Assembly (NCBI RefSeq): GCF_026151205.1
Contig: NC_087076.1
Span: 21,074,828 to 21,138,827 of the forward strand
DNA: 64,000 nt
Direction of reading: 5' to 3'
Origin: Bolinopsis microptera
Lineage: Eukaryota > Ctenophora > Tentaculata > Lobata > Bolinopsidae
The notes under the pieces were generated by a model. The model worked only from the letters and a program-made list of their open reading frames with translations. It searched no databases and was not told the origin of the DNA. Shown piece by piece: positions 63,101-64,000 of the stretch (position 1 is its first letter; every line of letters starts with the position of its first letter). A program made the position numbers and the translations under genes.

Positions 63101-63775
63101 CTTTAACGTATTGAGATTTCTTTATATGGACAAGGGAGTACATGTACGGGCCGGGACCGGTCATAATGTGATAACAGATAAGAAATTTACAAGCATTCTT
63201 TTGAGAACTTATGCTTGATTTAGCCAAAAGTCTGCTATCAATTTGACAAACTATGACACGCTTTTTGACTGCCATATAAGGTTACATGAAGTGATAAAAT
63301 GTCACCCGATAACGAGTTCTAAATCTACTGTTATATCTCAAACCTAAGGGAACATCATATTATCAGATTATGCATAATGAAACATTTCGGAAACGAGGTA
63401 AAATTGATTTGTAATTGAATTTTGTATAGTAAGTCTGTTACTTTGTAATTTAGTTATTCAAATCGATTCTGTAATGGAGAATATAGTAGCGTAATCTAGG
63501 TCAATCTTCAATTGAGTTATAGATACGTTAAAATCCCAAATTGACTTAGAAAACTTCTCAAAGATTCTCAGAGCTCTTGTCAAGGTAGCATGACTTCTTA
63601 TTAAGGTAGTAAAAGTTCTTAAATATTAAAATAAAGTATTAATTAAGTAAAATAATCTCACCTCACAGAATTGAGAAAGACTATTTTCTTCCTGCATACA
63701 GTCAGTACAGGAATTAGTGATAAGTGGGATATTTGTGTACTCGCCCAACCAAACTGGAACATCACTATAAACGCT
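52587..63775 (-). CDS. MFSD12-like major facilitator transporter, copy B (5' part outside window)
   Basis: Exons found, in transcript order: 63775-63662, 61394-61100, 60812-60567, 53489-53376, 53253-53120, 52928-52807, 52681-52587. They join in phase to 372 residues plus TAA. Exon sizes of 114, 246 and 114 equal those of copy A. Motifs include [68 protein letters not shown] and [18 protein letters not shown], with an acidic C-terminus ([10 protein letters not shown], then [14 protein letters not shown]). The first three exons should lie beyond the right edge. Differences from copy A: the two exons split at AFS|YLS in copy A are one exon here (reading AFQYLS), and the intron 53490-60566 is 7.1 kb of satellite, duplication and mobile DNA. 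The exon order makes a single gene most likely, but splicing across that intron is inferred. The function is taken from MFSD12 (lysosomal cysteine import). Confidence 0.82.
53660..53760. repeat. ATACGAA stem-loop element (orientation 1)
   Basis: A G-run with TCCAACTACAAAAAATACGA forms the left arm. It is followed by a loop TTTCAAATTTTAGGGGTGCG and a right arm of repeated TTCGTATTTTTT. The same arms with the loop inverted occur at 57,994-58,100 and 60,364-60,470. No coding capacity; it lies in the large intron of copy B. Confidence 0.7.
54292..55221 (-). CDS. Unrecognised 309-codon ORF, probably mobile-element derived
   Basis: The frame begins [20 protein letters not shown] and [15 protein letters not shown], a Cys/His-containing N-terminal part. 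It continues through a Lys/Arg-rich segment, an Asp/Glu-rich linker ([20 protein letters not shown]), a basic [20 protein letters not shown] block and [14 protein letters not shown], and ends [10 protein letters not shown]. Codons are GC-richer than the flanking intron. The pattern, with a truncated start, acidic linker and basic tail, is what one expects of a C-terminal piece of a transposon protein, but I cannot name the superfamily. Its start abuts the GGA satellite at 55,222, so the original 5' part is probably lost. It lies inside the enlarged intron of MFSD12-like copy B, on the same strand. A host gene of unknown function is the alternative. Confidence 0.5.
   Translation of the reverse strand: MVHYLVQCATKYKDCDIAPWHFVSDSCEQLFAFLRTGFHKGRQTNLSSASVVHGAARKNRSLELDAKGSHLVANDVAHTRGKTLIPNPNQTRVYKGRDTSLKKLRKALREGIDMGKDMIRAHTKLSGCELNIPTEPDCYTLVDDDDREEAELEAPNDDDDEMEIYNQSTGVLTTDGRWYHVDTAAEKFMNDGRSSMAGHTRQRRIKGYSIARVSLSRPCESLGKDCKRVSVGDKGWFDKKKFKQAVKFRGQALFMSTSHILSKADRSSVCRVPTNSFCSTHQNYHVWVKPDVDGKLYLSKEVLKITKRI
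55222..57297. repeat. GGA/GGACTGA-rich satellite, first block
   Basis: About 2.1 kb of purine-rich sequence built from GAGGA triplets punctuated by GGACTGAGGA, GGACTGGGGA and GGACGA variants. A long internal copy is visible: 55,740-55,970 recurs at 56,817-57,047 (offset 1,077 bp), and 55,236-55,330 resembles about 56,180-56,280. Frames that run through it (Glu/Gly/Arg-rich on plus, Ser/Pro/Leu-rich on minus) are artefacts. Confidence 0.95.
57459..57551 (-). other. Weak candidate C-terminal exon (repeated at 59,818-59,910)
   Basis: After an acceptor-like CCACTGCAG the minus strand reads [20 protein letters not shown] and [10 protein letters not shown] to a stop. The hydrophobic run is loosely like the last transmembrane segment of MFSD12. 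Its phase does not fit the preceding exons of either transporter gene, and a second frame is open across it, so it may be chance. It is present in both duplication units. Confidence 0.2.
57994..58100. repeat. ATACGAA stem-loop element (orientation 2, unit 1)
   Basis: Repeated AAAAAATACGA leads to GAATTTGAAATTTTAGGGG, then TGCGTTCGTATTTTTTGTAG and TTGGACC with a C-run. It is the reverse-oriented counterpart of 53,660-53,760 for the arms, but the loop has the same orientation as there. The unit-2 copy lies at about 60,364-60,470. Confidence 0.7.
58197..58370 (-). pseudogene. Truncated duplicate of the MFSD12-like copy-B TM7-8 exon
   Basis: This carries the last 174 nt of the 246-nt exon whose intact form is 60,567-60,812, from [17 protein letters not shown] to the donor. 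The first 72 nt, with the [14 protein letters not shown] part and the splice acceptor, are missing. It ends exactly where the duplication joins the GGA satellite. Without an acceptor it should not be spliced in properly. It is a by-product of the tandem duplication, not a gene. Confidence 0.93.
58371..59656. repeat. GGA-rich satellite, second block
   Basis: The unit-2 copy of satellite positions 56,012-57,297, essentially identical in sequence and length. See the tandem-duplication entry. Confidence 0.95.
61507..62409. mobile_element. Non-autonomous hAT-type element (outer)
   Basis: The ends CAGGGACGTAGCCAGG and (reverse-complemented) CAGGCACGTAGCCAGG are 16-bp inverted repeats with one mismatch. 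The flanking 8 bp are identical, CTTTTACT at 61,499-61,506 and 62,410-62,417, which is the target-duplication size of hAT transposons. The interior has no transposase but many GC-rich palindromes, such as GGGGGCGCAGCCCCC and GTCGGCGAGGG with GCGAGCCGAC. It lies in an intron of MFSD12-like copy B and contains a second element. Confidence 0.9.
62004..62292. mobile_element. Nested hAT-type MITE (inner)
   Basis: 289 bp with inverted ends CAGTGGCGTAACG / CGTTACGCCACTG, flanked by exact 8-bp copies of AAACACAG (61,996-62,003 and 62,293-62,300). It interrupts the outer hAT-type element, so it inserted later. The interior is rich in GGCGCCCCCC-type blocks and has no coding capacity. Confidence 0.93.
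62410..63661. other. Intron sequence of MFSD12-like copy B
   Basis: AT-rich intronic DNA apart from a short CGCGCGCG run at about 62,701. A 61-codon minus-strand frame at 63,090-63,275 is not recognised. Confidence 0.5.
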
Positions 63776-64000
63776 CTGTTGGAATGGGAGAAGTTAAGTT
63801 GAGGAGAACTGTAAACATTTTGGAGATGAATATCGTAGAATAATAGCGATTTTTATTTTAAGCTTTTACAGAAATAAAACCACTTTATCAATAAAAATAG
63901 GTTGATCGGAATGGTGTGTGTGGATGAGATGCACTTTACAAATATAACCTGTGATATGTAAAATACAAAGCTCTGGATAGTACAAAGATACGACAACATT

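Overview
The window reads as nuclear DNA of an invertebrate animal. The sequence is AT-rich with GT-AG introns, a eukaryotic tRNA-Gly(TCC), non-LTR retrotransposon remains, hAT/pogo-like miniature DNA elements and very large tandem arrays. Two adjacent genes are clear relatives of the animal lysosomal/melanosomal transporter MFSD12. I cannot fix the phylum from sequence alone. A non-bilaterian such as a ctenophore or cnidarian would fit, but this is a guess.

Left part (1-40 kb) is gene-poor. It holds a tRNA-Gly gene (6.6 kb, minus), a 5'-truncated frameshifted LINE reverse transcriptase (6.9-8.2 kb), a broken carbohydrate-sulfotransferase-like relic (13.9-15.1 kb), a degenerate second LINE tail (36.9-37.3 kb) and several miniature inverted-repeat elements. 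A handful of short minus-strand segments (19.8, 9.5, 3.3 and 2.7 kb) look like phase-compatible exons of one long-intron gene. A further minus-strand terminal-exon candidate lies at 38.8 kb. Large minisatellites sit at 10.0-10.5, 12.0-12.2, 18.4-19.7 and 27.7-28.4 kb.

At 40.3-41.3 kb is a single-exon secreted Cys-rich protein of unknown family, on the plus strand. It is followed by a 1.07 kb array of an 11-bp ACGTG-containing repeat.

Right part (43.9-64 kb) is a head-to-tail pair of MFSD12-like genes, both on the minus strand. Copy A (43.9-47.6 kb) is complete: 11 small exons and a predicted 503 residues. Copy B (52.6 kb to beyond the right edge) has homologous exons. Its intron after the VGIMYMF exon has grown to about 7.1 kb, against 125 bp in copy A. 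That intron contains an unrecognised 309-codon ORF, kilobases of GGA-rich satellite, and a nearly perfect 2.36-kb tandem duplication that copied part of an exon. Another copy-B intron carries a hAT-type element nested inside another, each with an exact 8-bp target duplication.

No operon-like cooperation or defence/secretion system is visible. What is notable is how repeats, duplication and mobile elements have reshaped a recently duplicated transporter locus, plus one orphan secreted protein.
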